Shown: one piece after another, positions 31,375 to 44,195 of the stretch
How positions within the stretch are numbered: position 1 is the first letter of the stretch
Layout of the letters: each line of letters opens with the position of its first letter
Origin: Athripsodes cinereus
Taxonomy: Eukaryota; Arthropoda; Insecta; Trichoptera; Leptoceridae
Assembly (NCBI GenBank): GCA_947579605.1
Contig: OX388314.1
Span: 7,068,001 to 7,132,000, forward strand
Length of the DNA: 64,000 nt
Reading direction: 5' to 3'
Made by a program: the position numbers and the translations under genes
Notes under the pieces: generated by a model
Seen by the model: only the letters and a program-made list of their open reading frames with translations
What the model was told of the DNA's origin: nothing
Database searches by the model: none

Positions 31375-32270
31375 TGAAAATTTCATCATGGATCATTAAA
31401 CGGCGTCATGTATAATTTGTTCAATCATCATTATTATGTGTGTATATCTCAGGTATGGGGTACTCTTATGGAAACATTGTAATCGTAATTCAACAAATTG
31501 ACAAAAAAGCTTGCGTACGCGCATATGAATTTAATGGTAGAATTTTGTTTCAAACAAATAAAAAGGTATTTTGTAAAAGCATTTTGTGTAAAATACAAAA
31601 TACTCAAAAAAAGTATTTCAATAAAATACAAAATACTTTTTACGAAAAGGTATTTGAAATACAAAATGAAAATACGTATTTTGTATTTTGTACTTGTATT
31701 TTAAGTACTTTTATTTCAAATACGTCACATCTCTGAATAACACTCTGATTTATTATGACAGAATTGTAGCAATAAATTTAATATACTCACGTTCTTTTAT
31801 AAAGCTTCTTAGATTAAATATATAGATCTTGTAGCATTACAGAACTATGTTATCGTGTTTAAACACGAGAGAGAATTAACGAGTTAGAATTAACGAGAGA
31901 TGAAACAAGAATAGTTTCTTTACAATGTACCTTAAAAACTATTATCAAAGATTTCAATATCATTGTCGTTGTGGTTTACTAACCCGTGTAAACGGAATTT
32001 CACTGTACGTGTGGCGTAGTTCGTCGTATTAAGACTAAGTAGCCATCAAACAATAATATTGTGCGTACAAATGCCCTTATCTCATATTACAAAAATAAAT
32101 ATAGGTACTTTCAAAGCCTGACGTGTTTACTCGCCGTAAAATATTATAAAATCTAAACCATATTATGGCCGTCACCATTTTACATCACATTATATTTTTT
32201 TTTAATTACGTTAAACTAATTTTAAAATAATAATGTTTCAGAATTAATAACGATGTTTTTTGATTCCCTG

Positions 32271-32400
32271 TGAGCCTAGTCAAAACAAAATTTAGCGTTA
32301 TAAAATACACAAGTAGCTACGAAAATTGACTTGTTCTCGCAACATCGTCTATATTCGAACGAAAACGTAACGCTAAAATGTGTTTTGACTAGGCCCACTG
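32271..32400. mobile_element. foldback MITE, family A copy 3, internally deleted
   Basis: Left end GCCTAGTCAAAACAAAATTT jumps to the central ATAAAATACACAAGTAGC, so most of the left arm is missing. The right arm is full and ends TGTTTTGACTAGGCCCACTG. Confidence 0.7.
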
Positions 32401-32699
32401 GAGTCTCTAGCAATGAAAAGATCTCTTTTCTATAAATTTTTGTTTGTCCTGTAAAAGACAGAGGTTCACGAATAAAACTTTATTCATCTCCGATTCAGCC
32501 ATGAGCTATGCCACCAATCTTGAATGTCTCATATTCCATGACACGAAGAAGAAAACACTTATTTTATTAAAATGGTGTAGTCAATGCCAAATATAGCCAA
32601 TAACATATATAAAGGCAATTAAAACAATTGTATTCAGAATAAGTGGCATATACCTAATTATCATCACTACCGAGTTGAAGATGTAAAATGTAAATACAA

Positions 32700-32847
32700 T
32701 TATTAATTTATTTTATTCTTCACTGTACATTGGTTACAATATTACATAAAAAATAGTGTCATAAAAATAACAATTATACAATATTCAATGTACAGAGGGC
32801 GAGTTTATCTCTGAAATGCGATGTTTTCCAACTAACTCGGAATTATA
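32700..32847 (-). repeat. non-LTR 3'-tail family
   Basis: TTATTCTTCACTGTACATTG at the left and GGGCGAGTTTATCTC plus CGATGTTTTCCAACTAACTC at the right, i.e. the full tail in reverse. Confidence 0.5.
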
Positions 32848-32948
32848 TTATTATTATTTTTTTAATGAAAGGCAAGGGATATTGCATCGCTTGTGCCACT
32901 ATATAATTATTATGATTCTGTTCTGTATCGCGCTACCACTACAGCGAG

Positions 32949-32996
32949 ATTAAGATTAAGATTGTAGGTATTTAGATTGTGTCAAGAGTAACCCTG
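32949..32996. mobile_element. foldback MITE, family B, right half only
   Basis: Right arm with TTTAGATTGTG then GTCAAGAGTAACCCTG, as in the 24820 and 37075 copies; the left arm is absent. Confidence 0.5.
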
Positions 32997-34159
32997 CTGA
33001 TCTTAACTAAGCACCTTGGTGCACATTTCTACATGACATTCACTAATATTATTTAAACAATAGGTACTTACCAAATATATAATTAACGAGATAGTTCTCC
33101 CACAATCTGGTTCGGCAAATATTTGCTAACACTGCGGAATAATAAATAAATATGTTATTCTAACAAAAAAAAAAAAAAAAATTCAAATAAGTAGGCATGT
33201 AACGTCTTATCTTACTGTATACCTAAACTCACTAGGTGAAGAAAAGGAATTGCCCGAGTTTACACATAAACCTAATGATTTTTCTTTTTTATTTGCTCCA
33301 TCATTCCTCTCGAATAAAGAAAGAAAATAAATAACGGTATTCTATTCAAAAACAATATTACGCAATTTTTTTAATTATTGTTTTTTTGTGTATCGTTCCC
33401 CACAAATCCCTTACGGGACACTTGGGTTCATCATAATTATACAGGATACATAAAAGAATACACGAAAAAACACAAAGTAGTGAGGCATCAGAAGCGAGAC
33501 AAATTAACGGATAATGGGGTCAAAATGTACCTAATATATTATAAATATAGATATAAATAATTATATTAATTAAAACCTTTGACTTATTTCTCAAATGAAC
33601 ACCATTTCAGGGAACAAAAATCAACATTTTCATCCCAGATTATTTATGAAACATCCAAAAATCACCAATCTTTATCATTTTCACCCACGTTACTAGTTGG
33701 CGAAGTGTCAGCTATGAATCGACACGAATGCATTTAGTGTAGTAACAACTACAATGACGTGTGTTGTTTCTCTATTGACTGGCCAAGTAAATCAGCTCAA
33801 TTTGTATCAAATATGTAAAAATTACGTGGTTTCTAAAATAACGTGCGTTTCAAGAAAAAGGACCCAAAACAAAAAAATCTTATCCGATTCAAACCTGACT
33901 TATGTGGTTTCTCATATGACTGATTCCAATATACAATCCATCTTTTCTAACTGTGCCAAATATTAGTATAGCAGATTTTTATATATTATATACCTAGTTC
34001 AATCGACTAGTTCGACACACATCAGACTTTATATGGATTTAATATTTTCATGGGGGTGTATATATTATGATGGACCCAAATACAAACTAAACACTCTCAC
34101 ACTAAGCTATATACAGTAGCTTGATGGTGAAGATGCACTAAGAAAAATACTAACGAAAT

Positions 34160-34310
34160 TTCAATTTTCGGGGGGGTAGAAGTTTTAATGTTTGAGCAAT
34201 ATTGTAGAAATCTAAGCAAATTAATATTCGCTATTCGCATTCGCGAATGTCAGCAACAAATATTCGCATTCGCGAATATCCAAAATCACACATTCGTTAC
34301 ATCGTACCTA
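34160..34310. mobile_element. terminal fragment of an hAT element (TTCGCATTCGCGAA family)
   Basis: An inverted, diverged copy of 47480-47620. Shared pieces include TAATGTTTGAGCAAT, TATTCGCATTCGCGAATATC and the end ATTCGTTACATCGTA. The other terminus is not seen, and no target duplication can be scored. Confidence 0.55.
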
Positions 34311-35210
34311 CATAAGTAAATACAAATTCAGTGACATTACAGATATGCTATTTCAGATCTGAAACGTCATACATAATATAAAAAGGTTTAGGTCAGTGGT
34401 GTGCATTCCATGCATGCAATATAGTATTGTATGTAATATTACTTACTCTATGATTGTATGTCTACAAAGATAATATGCTTTTTCATTAATATGATAATAT
34501 CACGCACGTCTGTAAAATTTAATTCCTGGGAATAGTACTTACACTGCATACTACATACATACTGCATGTATTAAAATTCCTATATAAAAATGAAGTTTGT
34601 GAATTTCTACAAATTCCTGTACCTAACCGAATATTTGGCTAAGAGTGGTAAAAAATTGAAAAGCTAGATATTTATTCTCATACAAAAATGATGCGGTTGT
34701 GAAATATCTCAAATTTCTATATCAAATTCAAAATTTAAAGACGGAGAGAGGATGGGGGAAGTCTTTTTTTGTTTTTCAGGCAAGGCACCCGGCACCGAGT
34801 GAATTGTGCTTATTTCTTTATAAAATGATAGAATACTCACAGTGAATTATGCTGATTTGTTAATTGAAAAAATAATTGTATGATTTAATTTATTGATTTG
34901 TTAACACCGCCATACAATGACGATGCGCCAAAAGAACAAAACAAACAAATAAATAAACAATAGAATGATAAAATACTCTATGAGTACGTCGCCTTAAGAG
35001 GGGAAGGAGACCCACCGACCACCCGGATAGCGCAGAAGTCTGGGGACTTCCATTTATCCTTAAGAGGGGAAGTAAAAACTGATTTTTTTTTTAAAAAAAT
35101 ACATAAGTAAAGCGTGATCAATTTAAAATCCCTAGCCTCACCACTGGTGTAGGCATGTTGAGTATTATATATTCATTTGCACTTCGCATTTTTTATTCAC
35201 TTCGTGGTGA

Positions 35211-35248
35211 TATACTTATATTCACATTAACCAACAGCGTTTCAGTCA
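35211..35248 (+). promoter_or_regulatory. putative core promoter of aminotransferase copy 2
   Basis: Arthropod initiator TCAGTCA at 35242-35248 with a weak TATA-like TATACTTA at 35211-35218, about 31 bp upstream. No strong TATA box as in copy 1. Confidence 0.35.
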
Positions 35249-35567
35249 TAGTAGTGGAAAATACACAACACTTAGATTTTTCACTCCTACTCAGAAGTCC
35301 AAAACGGTGTAAGCTACTGAAGGCGTACATAAAATATTATTAGAAATAATATTGGAATTTCAAGATGGTTAAAAACAATCAATTTCACTGTCTACCGTTG
35401 GAGAAGATTAATCCTAACTTGAGGAGTATGAAAAGTACCATTCTCGGACCAGTGGACATGAGAGCGAAAGAAATTCAGGCAGAAATCTCCAAGGTACAAT
35501 ATATTTTTTCTGTATTAACTAACATAATGTTAATAAACTTTTTAAAATTATGGATAATAAAGCCGAA

Positions 35568-35825
35568 TTTATTTATTCATTCTTTACTGTACATTGATTA
35601 CAAACAATTTCATAGAAGTTTTTTTTTTTTTTTTAGAAAAAAATTATATATATACTTAAATTCAAATTAAATACGATCAATATAAAAAGTAATCTCTCCG
35701 TCGGTCCCTCAATATAAAGAGTAATCTCTCCGTCGGTCCCTCAATTCTGAGGATCGTGACCATCATGCTTCGATCTGTAGACCATCTGTCTCCATCTTGA
35801 GCGATCCTCCGCCATGTGCAAGGCC
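35568..35825 (-). repeat. retroelement tail, 31-bp duplication and pol remnant in intron 1 of copy 2
   Basis: TTCTTTACTGTACATTGATT belongs to the 3'-tail family. AGTAATCTCTCCGTCGGTCC is then repeated twice in tandem, followed by a minus-strand pol end, AEDRSRWRQMVYRSKHDGHD with PQN and a stop. A second tail scrap lies at 36110-36185. Confidence 0.5.
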
Positions 35826-36423
35826 CCGTGTAGTGATAATAAACTTTTATATTATATTATGTTTAGAATTATCGTATTAGTCTTGTCAAGAATCGTATAT
35901 ACTAACTTTAAATAATAGCACTTTTCCATTTTTAAAATTTATATTATATGTATGTCAACTAAAAACTTGAAATATTACTGCAAACTGTTTTGGTTTACTT
36001 ATTATGTAACATATCTTGTAATGTATTCTGTTTAACTGTTTGTTTGCTTAAAATAAAATAAAATAAAATAAAAATAAACTTATTAAAATTATGGATAACA
36101 AAGCTTAATTTATTTATTAATTCTTTTCTGTACATTGTTTACAAACAATTTCATAGAAAATACGATCAATATAAAGAGTAATATAATATTAATAATAAAC
36201 AATTTATATTATAAATTTTATTGCATAATTTAAAATGAAGCGTTACAAAGTAAATGGCGATAAATCAATTAATGTGTTGTTTGTGTTCCCAGGGTGCTAA
36301 GAAACCATTTAAAACCCTCATCAACGCTTCTTTAGGTGATGCACAAGCTATGGGGCAGAACCATATGACATTTTTAAGACAGGTGAGATAAATTTATCCG
36401 CAGAAACATTTTTTTAATAAGAC

Positions 36424-36570
36424 CAGCCCCCCTAGACAAACCGTCACTTTTCGATCGACTACCGCATCGATAACCGCAACAATAACGCAAAATTATATGG
36501 TACATGTAGGTAAATTGTCGTAAATTCGTTTGTAGTCGATCGAAAAGTGCGTGCTTGTCTAGGGGGCCTG
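36424..36570. mobile_element. foldback MITE (CCCCCTAGACAA ends), intron 2 of copy 2
   Basis: Inverted ends CAGCCCCCCTAGACAA and TTGTCTAGGGGGCCTG; inner arms CACTTTTCGATCGACTAC and TAGTCGATCGAAAAGTG. It starts 42 bp after the exon 2 donor. No clear target duplication. Confidence 0.65.
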
Positions 36571-37074
36571 AAGTTCTTTAAAATACTGAAACATTTAAAT
36601 TTTTGAAATCTAGACTTAACGATGAATTGACGTATTGACCTAACACCTGAACTCGTTAATCTAAGGCCCGTCAATTAAGGAAGATAAAAAATAATAAAAT
36701 AAATGATTCAAATGCTTTCAGATCCTTGCATTGGTCTCTTTACCAGACCTAATGAATGATTCGTCATATCCCGAGGATTTAAAAAAGAGGGCTAAGGAGA
36801 TTCTCAATGCGTGCAGGTAAACCATTTATCCAAACCATAAAGAAAATAATGAATCATAAAATTTCTTTCAAATTATCAAACAGCTTTATTTGAGGTTGAT
36901 TTTAACTTTCGCTATCCTGAAGATGAAAATAAAAATTCTCGAGAACTGCAGGTTCAATTATTTTTTCTCGGTCTATTTTCTATTTCATATTTTCCAATCC
37001 CGAGTCATTTGCATCCAATTTATAGCAACATATCCAATTATTTCGTCTCTCCTCTTCCATGGTAACCTTCGAAG

Positions 37075-37216
37075 CAGGGTTTCTTTTGACACAATCTAAG
37101 TATGATCTTAATCTTAATCATACGACGCGCAAAGTGACTATAGTCAAAAATACTTCTACCAATCTCGCGGTAGCTGTATGATTGATCGTATTTAGATTTT
37201 GACAAGAGTAACCCTG
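37075..37216. mobile_element. foldback MITE, family B copy 2 (intron 3 of copy 2)
   Basis: Ends CAGGGTTTCTTTTGAC and GACAAGAGTAACCCTG; inner TATGATCTTAATCTTAATCA and ACGACGCGCAAAGTGACTAT match the copy at 24820-25006. The arms are partly diverged. Confidence 0.65.
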
Positions 37217-37632
37217 CAGGTTTCGGATTATTAATTTTAAATTACTTAATTTCTAGATCTTCATTCCAGGAAATTCTTCGTTCTCTTCTCAAATTAAATA
37301 ACGTATTTTAATACTTAAAATGTTTTATATATCTTTTGGAACTAATTAAAAAAAAAACACTAAAACTACTGTTGTTTCAGGAATCAAACTGTGGGATCTT
37401 ACACGCATTGTTTTGGCCTGGAGATAGCGCGTCGTCACGTGGCTGAATACATCTACAAAAGAGATGGGATTCCCTGTGACTGGAACAATATCATGATAAC
37501 AAATGGAGCATCGGAAGCTATCAAGCAAACATTAAGACTGATTTCCCCTGAAGAGAATGGAAAGAAATCAGGTATAATAAAACTACCGGCTCTTTCTTTT
37601 TTAATCCCGACGCGATTTCAAACTAAAATTTA

Positions 37633-38678
37633 TAGTCATGTGTAACACAGATCCGACCCGAGTCAAATGTTCGGGTCCTTCCAAATTGACCCGCGGGTCT
37701 ACAGATCACCTACGGATCTTACGGGTCCTAATGATCTGTTTGAGCGGAGACCCGTTGGATCTGTGAGGACCCGATGACCCGAAAGATCTGTTTGAGACGA
37801 TGACATGTAGGATCCGTTTAAGCGGATGACACGTAAGTTCTGTATGTTTTGTTCACAAATTGAATAGAATGACCGTTTGTACTTACCCATACATACATAC
37901 CATCACGCCGTTTCCCATACTCCCATACATACAAATCCGTATTCTAATAATATATTGTGTTTTATTGCTGGAAAGTATCGCAAAGTTTTGCTAGTCTGTA
38001 AAAACATTTTTCACAAAATAATACTACAATACACAAACACAAAATATTTCACAAAAAAATATCATGGCGAAACATTTTATGAAACCAATACTTTTTCATA
38101 TAAAATGTTTACCTTTAATCAATAGCTTATCCACTATTTATTTCAACTAAACCTTTGCACAGTTCACAATAAAAAGTATTTTCCTAATTGAAATTAATTG
38201 GTAGTATGTTGTTTTTTTTTCCTTTATTTATATTGTTTTTCTTTGTTTATGCATTATTTCTCTTAACTGTTTTTTTTTAAATTTGTATTATTTGTAAAGG
38301 CTGATACAGCTGTTTGTTATGTAAATAAATAAATATTTTATGGCCAATAAATGTCATTATTATTATTCTTATAATTATTGAGTACTCCGTTCAGATATTA
38401 AGTGTAAAAATCTCCATACCGTATGAAAGACATAGTGGATCATAGACAATAAGCTATCAACACCGGAAACAGCTCCGACCCGTAGACACAGGTATATGCT
38501 GCAACCGGAAAGACCCGTGACCCGTGTATGTACCTACAGCGGAAACGGGTCCGAGCTAAAGACAAAGATCTGGGTTGTAACCGGAAAGACCCGTGACCCG
38601 AATCATATGTTCGGCTCACTGCTATCAGTGGACCCGAACGGGTCGGGTCGCCTCAAAGTGATCTGTTACCCATGACTA
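37633..38678. mobile_element. hAT-type element (subterminal GACCCG), intron 4 of copy 2
   Basis: Termini TAGTCATGTGTAACACAGATC-like and, inverted, TAGTCATGGGTAACAGATC. Perfect 8-bp duplication AAAATTTA at 37625-37632 and 38679-38686. Many GACCCG/CGGGTC hexamers and AGATCTG motifs lie within about 200 bp of each end (37653-37830 and 38470-38660). The centre is AT-rich with no transposase. Confidence 0.88.
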
Positions 38679-39512
38679 AAAATTTAACATCTTAAAAAAG
38701 TCAAACTTATTTTATTAAAAATTAACTGTGGTCTTCACATAGTTGACAATCGAATTACGAGTCTTCAAAATCTTTAAACTATACATAGAGAAGTCTACTT
38801 CTGGGTATTTGCCCAGGGCACGCGGACACGGGACAAGAAACGCGGAAATTTGGAAAACCTACGAAGGCTTACCAATCATGCTGTGGCAAATTCGTAAAAT
38901 ACTCCTCAACAAAAACGGATCGTGAAATTTTATTTATAAAACAGCATTTAAAACATAACATGTCATAAAATCTACCTAACTGAGCATGAGCCCGTACCAA
39001 GGCTCTTACACAATATTTTAATATCTAGCCTGAAGCCTGCATATACATGAAATAATTCTTTTGTAAGAACTCTAAAGAAATGATTCCTAAAGTTTATTAA
39101 ATCTCATTAACCTTTCAATGATTCGTGGGTATTTTTCTCATATTAATATTTTCTCTTACAGGTATTCTCGTGCCTATTCCACAATATCCCATATACGCAG
39201 CAGCTATTACAGACTTTGGGTTGGCTCAGGTAAACTACTATTTGGATGAAGACCACAACTGGGGACTGAACATAACAGAACTAAAAAGAGCTATAGATGA
39301 GGCTAAGACTTACTGTAATCCAAGAGCTTTGGTGATCATTAATCCTGGGAATCCCACTGGACAGGTATTTTTCACCCCTTATTATATTTTACGTTTTGTT
39401 AATTTTTCCTCGTGTTTAGTAGTGTGAGCGTGACAAATGCAAGTGTTACTCATAGATTTTTATATATAATACCTAGATGGAGCACTCGTAGGTATATATT
39501 ATTCATTGTAAT

Positions 39513-39735
39513 AAAGTGAGGCACCATTTTTCGGCACTTTTGACAGAACGGTTGGCGAAAAAAAGTGATCGCTATAAACTTCGACAAGAACTTCAAAAAT
39601 GTCCAATTACGTTTATATAAATGTAAAATTGATATATTTTTATAAAAATGCGAGAAATAGTCCATAAAATGTAGGAAACACCACACGCTTTCGCCAACCG
39701 TTCTGTCAAAAATTCATAGATTTTTACCTCACTTT
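39513..39735. mobile_element. foldback MITE (AAAGTGAGG ends), intron 5 of copy 2
   Basis: Ends AAAGTGAGG and CCTCACTTT; inner arms TTTTGACAGAACGGTTGGCG and CGCCAACCGTTCTGTCAAAA are near-perfect inverted repeats. Target duplication not clear. Only one copy is in the window. Confidence 0.65.
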
Positions 39736-39799
39736 TGTAAACGAGTCAGGGTTTTAGGTTTTGTATGGAATTCTGTGGTGTTACTATGTGCTGCTGAGA

Positions 39800-42630
39800 A
39801 CACAACAACACTAGCGTGAGTATCTACTACTAAATAATGAGTGCTACGATATATCGTAGAAAGGAATTTGTAATATGATCCTGTTGCGGATTCTGGCTTG
39901 ATTATGAAAGATTTCTGGAACGGAAAGTATTATATCTTACGTGCATGTTAGACAGATGTAAGATATCTATATCTAGTTAACGCACATAAATTACTACTAT
40001 GTAGTAGGTATAGGTACTATCACGACGTATTCTGCAAGTGGCATAGTGATACGTTATCGTCTCACTCATTGCTACATCCTTGGACGAGCACACAAATTAA
40101 TACGATTTCGTCCACTAGGACGATCGTATCATATCATTATACAAAATTATCAAAAGAGAAATTATACAAAATATTTAAAGAAATGAATTTACATTATTTA
40201 TACATTATACATAAGAAGATAAGTATATAAATTGGCTCGTAACCCCCAGCTTCGCTACATACATTTTGCAATGTACAGAAGCGAAACACATAGAAAATTA
40301 ATTATATTATAGAGAAAGTATATAAAGATAGTTACAATTATATTTGCAAGTAAAACAGATTAATATATTGGCTCAAGTTCATGTCTAGGGATGATTATAC
40401 TTGGTCTGTACAAGAGGAATGCATTGTGTGTGGGTGTCAGTTACATACTTCAATTATACATATTATACTTACGTAAAGTTCAGAGAATTCTTTATCCTTC
40501 GGTTTCATCATTTTCTTATGGTCATCATATCATTATAGAATACATAGGTAATTTAAGCAATGTTTCTTCTGTTTGCATACTCTATATTGCAAAGATTCTA
40601 CTTATATCCTGTCTTGAGTAGAATTATAGATATATATCTCCAAGTAAACAATAAAAAATTATATCAAGTGGAACAAAGATTATCATAAGTACATCAGACC
40701 TTTCCAAGAAAGTGGATATATTATTTCCATCAGTGGAGCCATCCCTTTAACTCTTTGTTGCTTTCATAGTAAAATAATAGGGTCTTTCATCCATTGGTTG
40801 ATCAAGGAATTGAACCTTTGTGACATAACTTCTCCAAGTATAACTAGGTTATTGGAAGATTATATACAAGGAGGCGGAGAGATGTACTTTAGTATTATTA
40901 AGAGTATTGAATCTACTGGTGGGTATATATAAAATGGATTTCAACGGAAAGATATCGGATGGTAAGTGATTTACATTTATTGTGTAAACATATACATTAC
41001 ATAACAAGACAGTTATTTTCGAAGTAAATTTGTAGGGAATAACATTCCGTTCAATATACAAAGTTATGAAAGTTATACCATATTCGGACTGAGACAATAA
41101 AACAAACAAGGGCAATTATCAAATACACCATCCTTGGTATTACAATATAAATCAATACCTGGTTTATCAAGTGATTTATAAATATTTAATTGGAATCATT
41201 CATTCTTCATTCAAACTCAAAATCTTAAATTATTACACAACGGAAAATTAATATACACAACGGAAAATTAATATATAGATAGTTCAATGATAATATGAAC
41301 TCAGTTATGAAAAAATTATCAATATATATACATCATATACAGTAGTAATATAGTCACTTACGGATAGACTGGCGAGCAGGATAAGAATAACACAAAGACA
41401 AGTATGTTATTGTTAACGTATTTTGCACTCATAGACGGAAGATGGCAGGATCGTGAAAGAAACATACCCTGATGCTTCTATGGCGGTCGCTGGTTATACT
41501 CAAGGACGTACAGGGGTGTGGTGGTGTCAGAATCAGATAGATCCTGTCCTCAAGACGGAAGAGATCACTACTTCTCAAGAGACATGGGATATCTTATACG
41601 TTCCTACAAGATCCTCAGTGTAAAAGGCAGAAGGCGTCACTATTTCAATATTCCTTTCAGAAATACTCAGCTAGTCTCTTAATCACTCTTTTGACAAGGG
41701 TATGGACCGGAGAAGTTACTAAAGGATTACACAGTTCACATTGTAATGCGAGTTATATCGGTAAATCACCGCTACGCGATATACTGACTATCCGAGGTGA
41801 AGCTGTACACGCTGAAGATTTAGGATCACATTCGCAATTTCAATCAATTTCACAATACTGGGAAAGTAGAAAGAACAGTTTATGTGATTGTTCATGATTC
41901 CTAACATAGAATATTTGTTCAGAAACAATGGATTATCTAATTTCACACGGTTATGAATAATGGCGGCAACAGCAAAAACCACGCCCAAAACCAACATATA
42001 TTGTTATTATACTCAAAACTTCCAATTATTATCATTATCACCACAAGAATCGCCATGTATATATAACTCAAAGAGAATATAAGCTTGTCCATAACATTAT
42101 TCAATTTATTAATTACTATTAATTATTAATCGTTATTATTGTTCCTTGATATTGGCGGTATGATTGGTCGCGCACGTAAAACTAACACAGACTTGTAAAG
42201 TACATTATTAACGACACACAATAAGAATAGTTTTACATACAATAGAGGGCAACACACTTGTTTATCACATTACGAAGTTAAGTACTATTACATAATTATT
42301 GTTAGTATTATTATTGTGTCGGAGTTACGCACATCGTTATTCGCGACTAAGGCGGGAAGGGACAAACCCTTCTTTCGTCCAACCTATGCCATGGTTTGCG
42401 GGTAACTGAATTTGCTTGCAAGCGACGCGAGGAGGAACAGGCACGTTTAACGGTTATTCTTCAAGGGAATGAGAATCATACGATGTGGTGCCGTGTGCAG
42501 ATCGAAGCATCAGCCAGTCACGTGTTCCTTGTAACGTACAATTATTATTATTATTACGGAAGACTCACAGACAACAAATGACTGTAGGAACATTAGCCAG
42601 TATGAACTTTTCCGCAGCGATTATTTAATG
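39800..42630. other. unidentified insertion-like DNA in intron 5 of copy 2
   Basis: Intron 5 is 3755 bp here against 318 bp in copy 1. This stretch has a patchwork of moderately GC-rich sequence (for example 41390-41640 and 42320-42530) and a 20-bp tandem duplication (ACACAACGGAAAATTAATAT, about 41235-41275). I see no LTR pair, transposase or polymerase motif. Short open frames in it are unremarkable. Confidence 0.4.
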
Positions 42631-42634
42631 CGTA

Positions 42635-42820
42635 GCATTCGCCAGCAGACCAACTGCATGTAATAAACATACAAATTGTACTCTCCGTATCAATAAAAAA
42701 TGAGACATGTAGATGCAGCCCTATCCCTGAATTATAGATGTTTATTGTCTATACGTGAGTTTTTACGAACACCAACTTCAATTTTCAAGACACTCATAGA
42801 CATACAGAAAATAATGGGAC
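42635..42820 (+). repeat. dispersed repeat F, diverged copy
   Basis: CGCCAGCAGACCAACTGCATG, AACATACAAATTGTACTCTC and CCCTATCCCTGAATTATAGA align with family F at moderate identity. Confidence 0.4.
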
Positions 42821-43744
42821 ACAAATACAAATATATAGTTAGTTTAGTTTAGCAAAGTAGGTACCTAGTTAATAAGATTTTCACGGCCAATTTTGGGCGA
42901 CTAGTCCCTCAAGCTGCCTACAAAATAACGGGACCGAGAAGACATATTTTTCTATGTTAGTGTAGATAATAAATATGTAGTTTAGAATTTTCTGTATTTC
43001 TCTGCTATAAAGATAGGTGGGTGCCTTCAATACAATACAATTTATAAATTCCTTGTACTTTATTTCACAATTAACTAAATTCATTTCCTATTTACAAACT
43101 AATTTGATTTGTTTTTCAGTTGCTTAGTAGAAAGAACATTGAAGAAATCATTAAGTTCGCATGAAGAGAAACTTTTAATTTTAGCTGATGAAGTATACCA
43201 GTTGAATGTCTATGGGGAAGGGAATAAATTCTACTCTTTCAAAAAGGTAAAATAGAATTTATACATCCTCAAGTTAGGTACATCAAGTTGAATAATAATT
43301 TAATTTATCGAATTTGTATAATTTTGTTGTAATAAATAGGTAGCGTGTGTACGTAATTCTTTACCATGGTCTCAACCTAAATCTTCAAAGCTTTTAATTA
43401 TAAAGAGTTCTTGGAAATAAATTATGGCCTCGATATATTTATCTACAATTAAAAATACACATTTTTCCGCTTAAATTCAGGTGATGACAGAGCTTCACGC
43501 ACCATACAGTGACATGGAGCTGGCAAGTTTCATGTCTGGCTCCAAGGGTTATTTGGGAGAATGTGGAATCAGAGGAGGTTATGCGGAGTTACTCAACATG
43601 CACCCAGAAGTGTGGACTGCACTCAATAAAACTACTTTGTCTTACCTGTGTCCCAATGTTTATGGACAGATTTTGGTAGATTGTGTTGTAAGTATTACTC
43701 CCATTTTTCAGAATTATTACGGATACTTGTCGAGAAAGACATAC

Positions 43745-43865
43745 ATACATCTTCTTCACCTTGTCCTAGTTGGGTCGGGGGCTCATTGCGCCTAGGTACC
43801 TCCTCCAGAGATCCCTGTCCACCGCTGCTTCCAGGACCTCTGGCCACTCTAAACCAAGAAAAGAA
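43745..43865 (-). repeat. non-LTR pol C-terminus remnant in intron 7 of copy 2
   Basis: The minus strand reads EWPEVLEAAVDRDLWRRYLG then AMSPRPN and a stop, with AAGAAG at the end. This is the usual last segment of a retrotransposon pol protein. It begins about 60 bp after the exon 7 donor. Confidence 0.55.
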
Positions 43866-44195
43866 AGAAAGACAAATCTGTAAAATGTAGATGAAAAAAA
43901 CTATATGAAGTATATAAGACTAAGCATCTCTGCTAGTTCTGCCTTTTCGCGTACGTAATTAGACATGATTTAATATTTTTACCGAGGGATTTTTTTTATT
44001 TGAGGCGGTCTGTTAATAAGCAGAATTAGTGTTATACACTTTTTAAAACAAGGTTCGGATCTTAGGTTTTTTGTTGAACTACTTGGCCTTCACGGTACTA
44101 GAAATACTTACATTGAAAATGTTTTCAATGTATTAGGTGAAAATCTAGATTACCCTTAAAAAATTGACTACTGGACACACTAAAATACTACTAAT

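Larger units (their letters stand above)
30448..31735. mobile_element. hAT-type element (subterminal AAATACAAAATAC)
   Basis: Termini CAGAGATGTG and CACATCTCTG. Perfect 8-bp duplication AATAACAC at 30440-30447 and 31736-31743. About 150 bp at the left and 180 bp at the right consist of reiterated AAATACAAAATAC and its complement. The interior is not a transposase but two retrotransposon remnants. Confidence 0.9.
22834..35200. other. intergenic region between aminotransferase copies 1 and 2
   Basis: No host gene recognised. It holds retrotransposon fragments, two hAT elements, SINEs and MITE pieces (listed separately), a (TA)n tract at about 23121-23142 and an A-run near 33164-33181. The stretches 22900-23800 and 33200-34050 contain nothing I can assign. 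Confidence 0.6.

Noticed and set aside
38743..38925. Possible exon encoding GYLPRARGHGTRN..IWKTYEGLPI
   Set aside because: It is just right of the hAT element, has no recognised domain and does not fit the aminotransferase exon series. Too short to claim.
40849..41115. Possible copia-type retrotransposon fragment on the minus strand
   Set aside because: I could not find any protease, integrase or reverse transcriptase motif or an LTR pair in the surrounding 2.8 kb.
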